Of a stretch of DNA of 45,295 bases, positions 34,023-42,190 are shown piece by piece (the stretch's first letter is position 1; each line of letters begins with the position of its first letter). Below the pieces are notes generated by a model. The model saw nothing but the letters and a program-made list of their open reading frames with translations, had not been told where the DNA came from and made no database searches. The stretch comes from Firmicutes bacterium UBA1065 (GTDB lineage Bacteria > Bacillota > Clostridia > Tissierellales > Sedimentibacteraceae): contig DCDC01000049.1 in the NCBI GenBank assembly GCA_002316225.1, positions 1-45,295 of the forward strand. The letters are read 5' to 3'. The position numbers were made by a program, and so were the translations under genes.

Positions 34023-35463
34023 TTTGCACCCTCCTTCTTCTGAAAATTATATAAATGCCGGCAGCCAGATAAAGGAGCGGAAAAACACCTATCATTAGAA
34101 CTTTTAACATGGAGGAAACGGAATCGCTGATGGTCAGGTAGTTATAATTCAGTGACTTGCTGCGTATTGCAATGGCTTCTCTCTCTCCTATGAGGGAAGA
34201 TATGGCATTCATTGCCAAATCCACATTAGCCCCTGATGAGTAAGCATTATATACATCTTCCAGGAAACTTGAAGAAGTAAACCATACAATCTTGCCCTCC
34301 TTGGCGGTTTCAACTGAAACTGCCAAGGCAAAGGGACCGTCTATATCCCCTTCTTCCTTTTCATAGGTGGAAATGTCATAACCGGCCAGCTTGCTGAATG
34401 ATGAATTCGAAGTCTTTAACAGTTGGGTCACAGTCTCCCTGCCGTAGCCGGTGTCTATAGTCAGGCCTGATGAAATGGGCATTATAGGATAATAGTGTTC
34501 TTCTATAAGAGTATCTGTTATTTCATGGCTTACCATATCCGGCAGCAGGACGAAAGGTGCCCTGAATGCATAATGCTCCCTGTCCGCCTCAACGACAACA
34601 CCTTCCTTGGCTTCCACTCCGTAGTCCGATAAGAGGCTGTATAAATTTTTCAAGATTCCATCCTCCGTAGGTCCGGCCATAACCAACAGTTTCCCTCCAT
34701 CTTCCACATACTGAGCCAGCATATCCTTTTCTTTTTCTGAAATATCGCTTTTTGGTCCGTATATCATCACAGCATCTGCCTCTTCAGGGACTGAATCATT
34801 AGTCAGTAAAGAAAAAGTTTGAGTTTCTATATTGTCTTTTTCGATTTGCTCACTGAAAACAGGCGGAAGTTCTTCTTCGCCATGCCCTTCCAATACATAC
34901 AGCCTGGGCAATTCTTCGGTAACCACATAATCTATGGCGGAGGTAATGGCCCCTTCCCCGTCAAAAGATGAATTTATAGAGTAAGTATACATGTCCCTTT
35001 CCTGGATATATATATCATCGTAGTTAATAAATCTGAACCGTTCTCCGCTTTCCACGACCAGGCTGTTGTTCTGCACGGTTTCATCCGTATACTGGTCCGC
35101 AAAGGTCGGGTAAACATCCGGATTCTTTTTGACGATTTTAATATGATCAGATAGGCTGTCATATTTGCTGAGAAGATTTTCAATGACCGGGTCTTCCTTA
35201 CCGGACTGGACTATCCAGTAAATAGTCACATCATCCTTTAGCCCGTTTACCACAACCTTGGTATTGCTGGTAATAGAATAGAGCTTTGAAGCACTTATGT
35301 CATATTTGGTCAGGGGAGTCGGCAGATAAGAAACAAAAACATTCACCATAATCAAAATAGCCAGCACTAAAGCACTCACCATCAAAGAATAGGAACCGCC
35401 CCGCATTGCAATCTTGTTGGATTCGGTCCGCCATGAAGACTTAATAAATTCCAGTGCTTTCAT
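34009..35463 (-). CDS. GldG family protein of an ABC transporter
   Basis: This 484-residue protein has one membrane segment near the N-terminus (about 28-50), a large extracellular GldG/IFT52-like domain (KVVVNGLKDDVTIYW; RLYVLEGHGEEELP; ADAVMIYGPKSDISEKE) and a C-terminal membrane segment (about 455-475). In Bacteroidetes GldG joins GldA and GldF in gliding, but in Clostridia such genes occur without gliding machinery, so this role should not be transferred. It overlaps the permease gene by one base and the DUF4340 gene by 14. Confidence 0.87.
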   Translation of the reverse strand: MKALEFIKSSWRTESNKIAMRGGSYSLMVSALVLAILIMVNVFVSYLPTPLTKYDISASKLYSITSNTKVVVNGLKDDVTIYWIVQSGKEDPVIENLLSKYDSLSDHIKIVKKNPDVYPTFADQYTDETVQNNSLVVESGERFRFINYDDIYIQERDMYTYSINSSFDGEGAITSAIDYVVTEELPRLYVLEGHGEEELPPVFSEQIEKDNIETQTFSLLTNDSVPEEADAVMIYGPKSDISEKEKDMLAQYVEDGGKLLVMAGPTEDGILKNLYSLLSDYGVEAKEGVVVEADREHYAFRAPFVLLPDMVSHEITDTLIEEHYYPIMPISSGLTIDTGYGRETVTQLLKTSNSSFSKLAGYDISTYEKEEGDIDGPFALAVSVETAKEGKIVWFTSSSFLEDVYNAYSSGANVDLAMNAISSLIGEREAIAIRSKSLNYNYLTISDSVSSMLKVLMIGVFPLLYLAAGIYIIFRRRRVQNETV

Positions 35464-36326
35464 CAGTTATACCTCCTTTTCTCCAGGGATTGAACGGATA
35501 AGAACAAAAAGAATGCAATGACGGTCAAATAGTACATAATAGCCGTCATGTCAAAAACTCCGTTCACGAAAGCATCAAAACGGTCAAAGAGGGACAAGGT
35601 TGACATGATCCTTGGCAGCAAGCCCTCGAACTTATTCATGTCTATAAGGTATACAGCCATAATCCCCAGGATCAGTATGAAACTGATACCATAGGCCAAA
35701 TTAGTATTCTTAGTCAAATGACGAATAACAAGCCCTAACAGAATGATAATTACACTCATGGCTATAACCGACCCCATAGCCGTTGAAGATACATATTCAG
35801 ATAAGCTGACACTGTAGTAATTCAGGAGTATAACCGCTATACCTATGCCTGCAGCAAATCCCTGGTTATCCGTTAGGGAGGAAATGAATATGCCGACAGC
35901 TATTAAGGCGCTGCCCATAATGAAGAAGGCTAGAATCGACCCGTATGAAGTCAGCAGATAAACATCACCGAAGCGTGAAAAAATCATAGGATACAGACTG
36001 ATAAGGCACAAGGGTATCATGTATACAATCAATAGGGACAAATATTTTCCAACTATCACCTGGGTTGTGGAGATAGGAAGAGAATACAGGAGCTGATCGG
36101 TCTTTTGCTTCCTTTCTTCTGAAATAACCCGCATGGTCAGAATGGGAACGATAACCACGAATATCAGCTTTCCAAAATCAAGTACAAATTCAAAATTGCT
36201 GACGGCTGCCTGTATGTTGTAGAGGACAGCCCCTATTCCTACAAAAGCCAACAAAAATGCGCCAAAAACATAGGCCGTCAGGGAGTGAAAATATAAGCGC
36301 AGTTCATGTTTTAAAACAGCAATCAT
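35463..36326 (-). CDS. ABC transporter permease (GldF/ABC-2 type)
   Basis: This 287-residue protein has six or more membrane segments and belongs to the ABC-2 family with the typical segment VISEERKQKTDQLLYSLPIS between helices. It pairs with the ATPase (start overlaps by four bases) and the GldG-like protein. The transported molecule is unknown. Confidence 0.9.
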   Translation of the reverse strand: MIAVLKHELRLYFHSLTAYVFGAFLLAFVGIGAVLYNIQAAVSNFEFVLDFGKLIFVVIVPILTMRVISEERKQKTDQLLYSLPISTTQVIVGKYLSLLIVYMIPLCLISLYPMIFSRFGDVYLLTSYGSILAFFIMGSALIAVGIFISSLTDNQGFAAGIGIAVILLNYYSVSLSEYVSSTAMGSVIAMSVIIILLGLVIRHLTKNTNLAYGISFILILGIMAVYLIDMNKFEGLLPRIMSTLSLFDRFDAFVNGVFDMTAIMYYLTVIAFFLFLSVQSLEKRRYN

Positions 36327-37330
36327 TTGGCAGCCACCTCACTTTCACTTTTATTTATAGTGCTTGTTCTTTCTTTATTTTCAACACCATGGTCAGAGTT
36401 TTCCGTAAGTTCGATGAAAACATCTTCCAGATTTGCCTTCTTTAAGGTCATTTCCAGCAGGACCTTGCCCCTTGAAGCAAAGGCAGAAAAAACAGCCCGT
36501 GAAATTTCATAGATATTATCAAGGTCTGTCTTTATATATGCTCTTACATATTCCCCTTCCCTATCCTCAACACCTGTTTCGATAATATGGTCCACCTGGG
36601 CCAGGATCTCCCTGATTTCTTCTTCCCCTGCATCGGTTGTGATAATAATCTCGTTAGGTGCAAGCAATAATTTCTCTAAGTTTTCCGGTTCATCAAAGGC
36701 TATTAACTTTCCTTTGTCAATAATCAGAACCCTGTCACAGATTGCCTGTACCTCGGAAAGGATATGGGAACTGAAAATCACTGTATGGGTCTTGCCCAGC
36801 TCTTTGATTAAATCGCGAATTTCAACAATCTGAATAGGATCGAGACCAACTGTCGGTTCATCCAAAATGATTACTTTCGGGTTTCCAAGCAAGGCCTGGG
36901 CAATTCCAACCCTCTGCTTATATCCCTTGGAAAGGGATGATATACTTTTGTTCTTTACATCATCAAGCTTGGTTTTTTGAATCACCTGGTCAACCTGGTG
37001 GTTAAGGTCTCCCCCCCGCAAGCCCTTGGCTTCGCCTACAAATCTCAGATATTCCAAAGGACTTTCGTTCATGTACAGGGGTGGGTGTTCAGGTAGATAA
37101 CCTATTAGTTTTTTTGCCTTTTTAGGTTCTTCAAAAATATCGTAACCGCCAATAGTTACACGCCCTTCCGTGGCTGACAGGCAACCTGTCATTATGTTCA
37201 AGGTGGTGGTTTTTCCGGCCCCATTGACCCCTAAAAAGCCATATACCTGGCTTTCCTTGATCTCAAAAGAAAGGTCATTGATGGCCGTGTAATCACCGTA
37301 ACATTTTGTCAAGTGTTCAACTAATATCAT
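36323..37330 (-). CDS. ABC transporter ATP-binding protein (GldA-like)
   Basis: This 335-residue ATPase has Walker A GVNGAGKTT, the signature LSKGYKQRVGIAQAL, Walker B VIILDEP and the H-loop ILFSSHILSEV, so it can hydrolyse ATP. A long C-terminal extension of over 100 residues ends in a charged tail, as in the ABC-2 drug/lantibiotic and GldA-type subfamilies. It is the first gene of the operon, behind the direct-repeat promoter at 37372-37403. Confidence 0.93.
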   Translation of the reverse strand: MILVEHLTKCYGDYTAINDLSFEIKESQVYGFLGVNGAGKTTTLNIMTGCLSATEGRVTIGGYDIFEEPKKAKKLIGYLPEHPPLYMNESPLEYLRFVGEAKGLRGGDLNHQVDQVIQKTKLDDVKNKSISSLSKGYKQRVGIAQALLGNPKVIILDEPTVGLDPIQIVEIRDLIKELGKTHTVIFSSHILSEVQAICDRVLIIDKGKLIAFDEPENLEKLLLAPNEIIITTDAGEEEIREILAQVDHIIETGVEDREGEYVRAYIKTDLDNIYEISRAVFSAFASRGKVLLEMTLKKANLEDVFIELTENSDHGVENKERTSTINKSESEVAAK

Positions 37331-37371
37331 AATTAACCTCCTATCCTTGCTCTCTATGGCGATTATGGATG

Positions 37372-37403
37372 ATTATAGTATTGAATGCTGAAATGATGCT
37401 GAA
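37372..37403 (-). promoter_or_regulatory. ABC operon promoter with tandem response-regulator boxes
   Basis: TATAAT (37372-37377) is preceded, six bases upstream, by two direct repeats TTCAGCATT (37384-37392) and TTCAGCATC (37395-37403), with an 11-base period. They take the place of a -35 box. The regulator gene's promoter (39499-39530) has the same arrangement. This is the classical layout for an OmpR/PhoB-type activator. Confidence 0.75.
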
Positions 37404-37459
37404 AACTTTTTGATTAATTCTGAATGATTTACTTAAATGGTCATAAGATTGATTCAAAT

Positions 37460-37495
37460 AAAAAAAGATGAAGACCAGCAAATGTGTTCTTCATC
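37460..37495 (-). terminator. Terminator of the histidine kinase unit
   Basis: An 8-bp stem GATGAAGA/TCTTCATC (37467-37495) with a 13-nt loop is followed by TTTTTT on the minus strand. It ends the regulator-kinase unit before the ABC operon. Confidence 0.85.
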
Positions 37496-37521
37496 CCCGG
37501 GATATTGGCTAACCCGTCTAA

Positions 37522-37585
37522 TGTCATCCTGAGCTAAAGCCAAGGAACTCATGAGATCCTTCGGGCTAAAGCCCTCAGGATGACA
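37522..37585 (+). repeat. TGTCATCCTGAG/CTCAGGATGACA hairpin repeat
   Basis: The outer 12-bp arms (37522-37533 and 37574-37585) are perfect complements, and inner segments GGCTAAAGCC and AAGGAACTC/GATCCTT also pair. The same start, TGTCATCCTGAGGGCTT, appears at the right end of the window. It begins six bases from the kinase stop codon. Such elements are common intergenic repeats in Clostridia. Confidence 0.8.
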
Positions 37586-37590
37586 ATTTT

Positions 37591-38799
37591 CTATAGATTT
37601 GGCAGTTCCACGTAAAAACGGTTAATCCCGTCACCGGATTCCACCCATATTTTCCCTCTGTGTCTTTGAACTATCTCCTGGGCTATGGACAGACCCAGGC
37701 CAAAGCTTCCTGTCCTGCTCCTTGCCTGGTCCCCCCGGTAAAAACGCTTGAATATATTTTTTGCCTCCTGGGGAGTAATGACCTCGCCTTCATTAGCAAC
37801 TTCCAGCAAAGTACGCCCTTTTCCGCTTCTTTTTAACCTTATCCATACTTTTCCCCCATCCTTGGAATATTTATGGGCATTATCCAGCAAAACATCCAGG
37901 ACCCGGCACAACTGATCTTCTATCCCTCTAACTTTTATGTTTTCTTCTATCTGAGAGGTCAGGGTTAATCCTCTCTCGAAAAAGACCGGCTCAAAAGGAA
38001 GAAGGGCATCCGAGACCAAGAGGCTAAAATCCACAATAGTGGAAATCTCTTTGTAATCCGTATTATCTGCCTTGGCAAGCTCCAGCATCTGTTCGATCAA
38101 ACCTCGCATCTGCCTTGCCATGGTTAAAATGCTGGATATAAATTTCTGCTTGTTTGTATCATCATATTCCGGACATTGAGCCAGTTCCGCATTTGTCATG
38201 ATAACCGTCAGGGGCGTTTTCAGTTCATGAGAGGCATCCGCAACAAACCGGCGCTGCTGGTCCCATGCTGTTTCTACAGGTTTAACAGCCCATTTGGACA
38301 ACTGGATGCTTATGCCTAAAAATATCATAAAGCTTAAAGCCCCGATGAACAAGCAGGTTTTCAACAAGTTGTCCAAGGTAGCCCTTTCGCTTGTAATATC
38401 GACAAACACAATTCGGCTGTTCAGGGGTGTATTAACCCGGTAATATCTTAAGTTGTATTCTTCTATTACTCCAAATGTCTTATGGGACCGGAAGGCAACA
38501 TCTATAAGGGCATCAAAAAACTCATGGTCTGACAGATCATAATAGCCCCCGTTGATAGCCACCAACTCCCTTTGAAGGCCCAATTGGATAATAAAATAAG
38601 GCAAGCGGACATCATCGCTTATTTCATTTGGTATTCCAAGGCGGAAGGGCCTGCTTGCTATATTTTGCATCATGTTGATGCTCTCTTCCTCAAGATTTGC
38701 CTTGGTAAATTGGAAAATCAGCACGAAAATGATACAAAGCATGATGGTCACTATGCTCATGTTAATAATAACAAATTTAAATCGCAGCCTTTTTATCAT
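37591..38799 (-). CDS. Sensor histidine kinase
   Basis: This 402-residue kinase has two membrane segments (about 9-31 and 148-167) flanking an extracellular sensor of about 115 residues without a recognised domain. The H-box is DASHELKTPL (His191), the N-box LLDNAHKYSKDGG and the G-boxes FGLGLSIA, all intact. ATG at 38799 lies nine bases after GGAGG and overlaps the regulator gene by 23 bases. The signal is unknown; the partner operon encodes an ABC transporter. Confidence 0.92.
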   Translation of the reverse strand: MIKRLRFKFVIINMSIVTIMLCIIFVLIFQFTKANLEEESINMMQNIASRPFRLGIPNEISDDVRLPYFIIQLGLQRELVAINGGYYDLSDHEFFDALIDVAFRSHKTFGVIEEYNLRYYRVNTPLNSRIVFVDITSERATLDNLLKTCLFIGALSFMIFLGISIQLSKWAVKPVETAWDQQRRFVADASHELKTPLTVIMTNAELAQCPEYDDTNKQKFISSILTMARQMRGLIEQMLELAKADNTDYKEISTIVDFSLLVSDALLPFEPVFFERGLTLTSQIEENIKVRGIEDQLCRVLDVLLDNAHKYSKDGGKVWIRLKRSGKGRTLLEVANEGEVITPQEAKNIFKRFYRGDQARSRTGSFGLGLSIAQEIVQRHRGKIWVESGDGINRFYVELPNL

Positions 38800-39469
38800 C
38801 CTTACTTACCTCCAGGTGGTATCCCAGCTTGCGTATTGCCTCTATTTGAATATTGGACCCTATGCTTGCAAGTTTTTTCCGTAAGAAGCTGATGTAGACT
38901 TCCACATGATTTTCCACGGCTTCGGAATCATATCCCCATACTTTGGTAAGAATAGCCTCTTTGGAAATTATTCTTCCACCTGCCTGAAAGAGGTACCGCA
39001 TGATGTCAAATTCCCTGGCTGAAAGCTGAATTTTATTATCCCCGCAAATAAGCATGGCAGCAGAAAGGTCCAGGGATGTATTCCCGAATGTGACCTCATC
39101 CACCTGGGCTCCCTGCCTGCGCAAGAGGGCATTTATGCAAGCCAAGAGTTCTCTTATGTCAAAAGGTTTTGTCAGGTAGTAATCCGCACCTGAATTTAAA
39201 CCAAAAACACGATCTTCCAGTTCCGACTTTGCGGTCAGCATCAAAATAGGCACTCCAATCCGCTTGCCTCTGATCCTTTTAGCCACTTCATACCCGTTCA
39301 TTTTAGGCAGCATGATATCTAAAATCAACAAATCATATATGCCTAATTCCGCATATTCTTCTCCCGATTCTCCGTCGTAGACAACATCAACCTCAAAGCC
39401 TTTTTTCTCCAATAAGGACTTGATAGAGTCAGCCAGTAGTTTTTCATCCTCAACAATCAGTATCTTCAA
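38777..39469 (-). CDS. OmpR/PhoB-family response regulator
   Basis: This 230-residue regulator has a receiver domain with acidic pocket VEDE, phosphoacceptor Asp51 (LILDIMLP), TAKS and the LTKPFD lysine, then a winged-helix domain (LSAREFDIMRYLF; VEVYISFLRKKL). Its own promoter and that of the ABC operon both carry tandem TTCAGC repeats, so it is likely self-regulated and the regulator of the ABC operon. Confidence 0.93.
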   Translation of the reverse strand: MKILIVEDEKLLADSIKSLLEKKGFEVDVVYDGESGEEYAELGIYDLLILDIMLPKMNGYEVAKRIRGKRIGVPILMLTAKSELEDRVFGLNSGADYYLTKPFDIRELLACINALLRRQGAQVDEVTFGNTSLDLSAAMLICGDNKIQLSAREFDIMRYLFQAGGRIISKEAILTKVWGYDSEAVENHVEVYISFLRKKLASIGSNIQIEAIRKLGYHLEVSKDDKKAAI

Positions 39470-39498
39470 GGTATTTCACCCCCAAGTTTATATTACTC

Positions 39499-39530
39499 AT
39501 AATACCTGATAAAGCTGAATTGAAGCTGAA
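39499..39530 (-). promoter_or_regulatory. Regulator-kinase promoter with tandem direct repeats
   Basis: TATTAT (39499-39504) is preceded six bases upstream by TTCAGCTTT (39511-39519) and TTCAGCTTC (39522-39530), again with an 11-base period. The spacing is identical to the ABC operon promoter. It lies about 30 bases before the regulator start. Confidence 0.75.
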
Positions 39531-39559
39531 AATTTTGTAAAACAGAAGATAAATATGCA

Positions 39560-39594
39560 GCAAGAAAAAGCAGAAGAATATTCATCCTCTGCTT
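39560..39594 (-). terminator. pduL terminator
   Basis: AAGCAGA/TCTGCTT arms (39568-39594) are followed by TTTTT on the minus strand. This lies after pduL and before the regulator promoter. Confidence 0.65.
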
Positions 39595-39644
39595 AATTTT
39601 AAAATAACCAATACATAATTTAATCAATAAACCCACACGCAATT

Positions 39645-39680
39645 ACATGCAGTGGTTTACATAAATTTATTTATGTAAAC
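39645..39680 (+). repeat. 36-nt palindromic repeat, copy 2
   Basis: This is the same sequence and orientation as 32533-32568, with a single difference (ACATGC in place of ACATGA). Perfect arms GTTTACATAAA/TTTATGTAAAC surround the TTTA centre. It touches the pduL stop codon. The two copies bracket the two-component/ABC module. Confidence 0.85.
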
Positions 39681-39681
39681 T

Positions 39682-40260
39682 TTATGGTATTATTACTTCT
39701 ATTTCATCCCCGTTCTTAAGGCCTGCAGCATTTCCTTCTTCTATATCTACATGCATGTCTAAGGCATACGCATCGTTTACCCTTACCAATACATTATCAA
39801 ATGTAAGTCCTCTCGGACCGCCTACTTTAACCTGTACCAGGTCCTTATCCTTAAGACCGTATTTTTCCGCATCAGATGTATGCATATGCAGATGTCTTGC
39901 CGCAACTATAACTCCTTTGTCAAGAACTACTTCACCCTTGGGGCCAACTAATTTCAGCCCCGGGGTTCCTTCTAATTTTCCTGAATCTCTTACGGGAACA
40001 TTATCAAGTCCCAGGGTAAAAGCATCTGATAATGATATTTCAACCTGCGATTCTTTTCTTGCAGGTCCTAATATTCTAACTCCTTTGATTGTTCTTTTAG
40101 GTCCTACCAAATCAACTTTTTCATCACAAGCATATTGCCCGGGCTGGCTTAAATCCTTAATAGGTGTAAGCTCATGGCCTTCTCCGAAAAGTATGTCAAT
40201 ATGGTCTTTGCTTAAATGAACATGTCTGTTTGATAAACCTACTGTAGCTTTAAATCTCAT
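39682..40260 (-). CDS. pduL: Phosphate propanoyltransferase
   Basis: PduL moves acyl groups between CoA and phosphate at a zinc site. It was first known in propanediol microcompartments but also replaces Pta in free form. The 192-residue protein has the two zinc-binding histidine motifs NRHVHLS and ARHLHMH and starts at MRFKATVGLS without an encapsulation-type extension. No shell-protein genes are near, so it probably serves as a soluble phosphotransacylase. Confidence 0.94.
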   Translation of the reverse strand: MRFKATVGLSNRHVHLSKDHIDILFGEGHELTPIKDLSQPGQYACDEKVDLVGPKRTIKGVRILGPARKESQVEISLSDAFTLGLDNVPVRDSGKLEGTPGLKLVGPKGEVVLDKGVIVAARHLHMHTSDAEKYGLKDKDLVQVKVGGPRGLTFDNVLVRVNDAYALDMHVDIEEGNAAGLKNGDEIEVIIP

Positions 40261-40290
40261 AACATCCTCCGTATATTAATCTTTATGTGA

Positions 40291-40319
40291 ATTATAATAT
40301 ATAATAGTTAAAAATACAA
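40291..40319 (-). promoter_or_regulatory. pduL promoter
   Basis: TTGTAT (40314-40319), a 17-base spacer and TATAAT (40291-40296) lie about 30 bases before the start. Confidence 0.6.
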
Positions 40320-40336
40320 CAATAAAATTAATATTC

Positions 40337-40345
40337 GGGGACATT
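40337..40345 (+). repeat. Half GGGGACATT element at the nitroreductase stop
   Basis: GGGGACATT is the left end of the GGGGACA hairpin family, here without a partner arm. It overlaps the stop codon of the nitroreductase gene. It may be a decayed copy or chance. Confidence 0.35.
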
Positions 40346-41105
40346 ATTCAAGATTGAGATCAAAGCCTTGTTTTTTCATTATTCTCAACATTTCTGACCT
40401 TTTTGGAATGGTGTTTATAAGTTTTGTGACAACCTGGTTGCTGAAGCTGTCCACTCTTTTATTTGCTTCTCTCAAATCATAGTAGGTCTGCATTTCTATA
40501 TCGTAATCCTTGATTTCTTCAAGGTAACTATCGAATTTTTTGTAAGTGTTTTCAAATAATCTCAAGTCCATGCTCATTCTTGGCTTAAGCTGGGGATCTT
40601 GATTCGGATATCCGATGCCAAGCCCCAAAACAGGCATGGTCAGCTCAGGCAGGTCCAGGATTTCAATTATTTTTTCCGCATCATTTAAAATGCTTCCCAG
40701 GTATACCACTCCCAGGTCGGCAGCTTCAGCTGCATTAACTATATTTTGAGCCATTAAGCATGCATCCGTAAAGCCCTGGAAAAATCTGTCCATATCCCTG
40801 GCACTCTTTTCATGGCAGCCTTTTTCCCCTGCTATCCTGTAATTCCTGTAGAGGTCTGCAATTAAAATCAAAAGTTCGGGAGCCCTTGCCACATATTCCT
40901 GCTTGCATATAGCGGCAATTTCTTTTCTTTTTTGAGGGTCGGTAACCCTGATTATGGAGCTTGACTGCATCCCGTTGGATGTGGGTGTCCGTCTTGCAAC
41001 TTCCATCAACTGATTGAACAAGACTTCCGGTATTCTTTCATCCTTAAATTCACGAATTGTCCTGTGAGCCAATTGCTTTTGAATCATTAAATTGTCACTT
41101 TTCAT
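40344..41105 (-). CDS. Nitroreductase family NADPH-dependent flavin oxidoreductase
   Basis: This 253-residue FMN protein is of the NfsA/FRP type: HRTIREFKDERIPEV, RRTPTSNGMQSSSII (FMN site), GVVYLGSIL and LGLGIGYPNQDPQLKPR are conserved. Such enzymes reduce flavins, quinones or nitro compounds; the natural substrate here is unknown. The ATG follows GAGGAG, and a promoter lies 40 bases upstream. Confidence 0.9.
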   Translation of the reverse strand: MKSDNLMIQKQLAHRTIREFKDERIPEVLFNQLMEVARRTPTSNGMQSSSIIRVTDPQKRKEIAAICKQEYVARAPELLILIADLYRNYRIAGEKGCHEKSARDMDRFFQGFTDACLMAQNIVNAAEAADLGVVYLGSILNDAEKIIEILDLPELTMPVLGLGIGYPNQDPQLKPRMSMDLRLFENTYKKFDSYLEEIKDYDIEMQTYYDLREANKRVDSFSNQVVTKLINTIPKRSEMLRIMKKQGFDLNLE

Positions 41106-41146
41106 TTTCTATCTCCTCAATAATAATATTTGTTTATTATATGTTT

Positions 41147-41174
41147 ATCATATACCCTAAAATCAGGCGGTCAA
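41147..41174 (-). promoter_or_regulatory. Nitroreductase promoter
   Basis: TTGACC (41169-41174), a 16-base spacer and TATGAT (41147-41152) are present. Confidence 0.6.
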
Positions 41175-41193
41175 TCTTTTTTTATAAACAGAC

Positions 41194-42075
41194 CTATTTG
41201 TTTAAATATTTGTATGTCACAAAATATATTATATTGATAATAGCCATTATGATAAAGAAATAAGAAATATCAATTACCAACCTGTTTTCAGGCATCCAGA
41301 CCGAGGACATGTAAAAGAAAACAGAAGCGGCAATATACAAGTAAACTTTCCTTATATCAAGAACATTCTCCTTCAGTTCTTTTTTACTAATGGTTTTTTT
41401 ATCATTCAACATCTTGTGGAAAAAGGCTTCCTCAGGCAGAATTTTGTTTTTTTCGGCTAAAGAATACAATCCTTCTATATCTATTATGGTTATTTCAAAC
41501 TTATCTTTGAACTTGTCGATAAGCTTGGCGGCATCTTCGCTTAAGCCAGAAGTAGCAACCAAAAAACCTTTCCTGATACCGCTGTTTCCCATAAAAGTCA
41601 AAAGACTTCTGACATCAATTTTTTCAACTTCCGTCCCGTCAAAAAGCTTAAATATCTTTATGCAGCAAATGTAGCCTTCCTTTTCTGCCAAATACAGGCT
41701 TATTCCGCTTTTAACCACATTCTTGTAGCCTTCATTGCAAAAAAACAGTTTTATGAGCAATTCAAAATCACTTGTCTGCATTTCCTCAATTTTGGATGAG
41801 AAGTACTCTTGCTTGATCTTTTTTAAAAGGATGTCCCTCCCCTTTTCGTTCTTCTTTTCCACATTCACTTTATTTACCAGGGTTATTATGGCAAATACCA
41901 AAGATGCTGTCAAAACAGACAGCATCAGGTCCAGGTAGATCAAGTAGGTCAAAATAAAAATAACAAAGCTAATGAGTACCTTAAACAGCATCAAATCTAT
42001 TCTGTAGCTTAGATAATTCTTATTTGCCAGTGCTTCTTTCACATATATTCTTTTTATTTTATTATCCTTAATCAT
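41194..42075 (-). CDS. Membrane protein with a degenerate Mrr-like domain
   Basis: This 293-residue protein has two membrane segments near the N-terminus (about 31-68), a central domain resembling the Mrr/restriction-endonuclease fold (about 98-208: LLIKLFFCNEGYKNVVKSG, GIRKGFLVATSGLSEDA, IIDIEGLYSL) and two C-terminal membrane segments (about 245-290). Active Mrr enzymes have a D...QxK centre; here the aspartate position reads SGISLYL and the second motif CIK, so only the lysine remains and nuclease activity is doubtful. It may sense or bind DNA at the membrane; the function is unknown. Confidence 0.6.
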   Translation of the reverse strand: MIKDNKIKRIYVKEALANKNYLSYRIDLMLFKVLISFVIFILTYLIYLDLMLSVLTASLVFAIITLVNKVNVEKKNEKGRDILLKKIKQEYFSSKIEEMQTSDFELLIKLFFCNEGYKNVVKSGISLYLAEKEGYICCIKIFKLFDGTEVEKIDVRSLLTFMGNSGIRKGFLVATSGLSEDAAKLIDKFKDKFEITIIDIEGLYSLAEKNKILPEEAFFHKMLNDKKTISKKELKENVLDIRKVYLYIAASVFFYMSSVWMPENRLVIDISYFFIIMAIINIIYFVTYKYLNK

Positions 42076-42125
42076 AAAATCACCTCAATGGAATTATTTC
42101 CAAATTGAGGCGTTTTATACTAAAT

Positions 42126-42182
42126 TGTGGACATTCCTTCTGACTTGCTTCACAGGCTTACCCCAAAGAAGGTGAGTCCCCC
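42126..42182 (+). repeat. GGACATT...GTCCCC hairpin repeat, copy 2
   Basis: This is an imperfect palindrome with arms GGACATTCCTTCT and AGAAGGTGAGTCCC around a TTACCCCAAAG loop motif, related to 9593-9650. It is the first of two adjacent copies in the 585-base stretch between the Mrr-like gene and rsgA, which otherwise holds only a small ORF, the rsgA promoter and its leader ORF. Confidence 0.75.
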
Positions 42183-42190
42183 TTCCAATT

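Noticed and set aside
34009..37330. Gliding motility function for the GldA/F/G-like genes
   Set aside because: No other gliding genes are present; in Gram-positive anaerobes these families are ABC transporters of unknown cargo.
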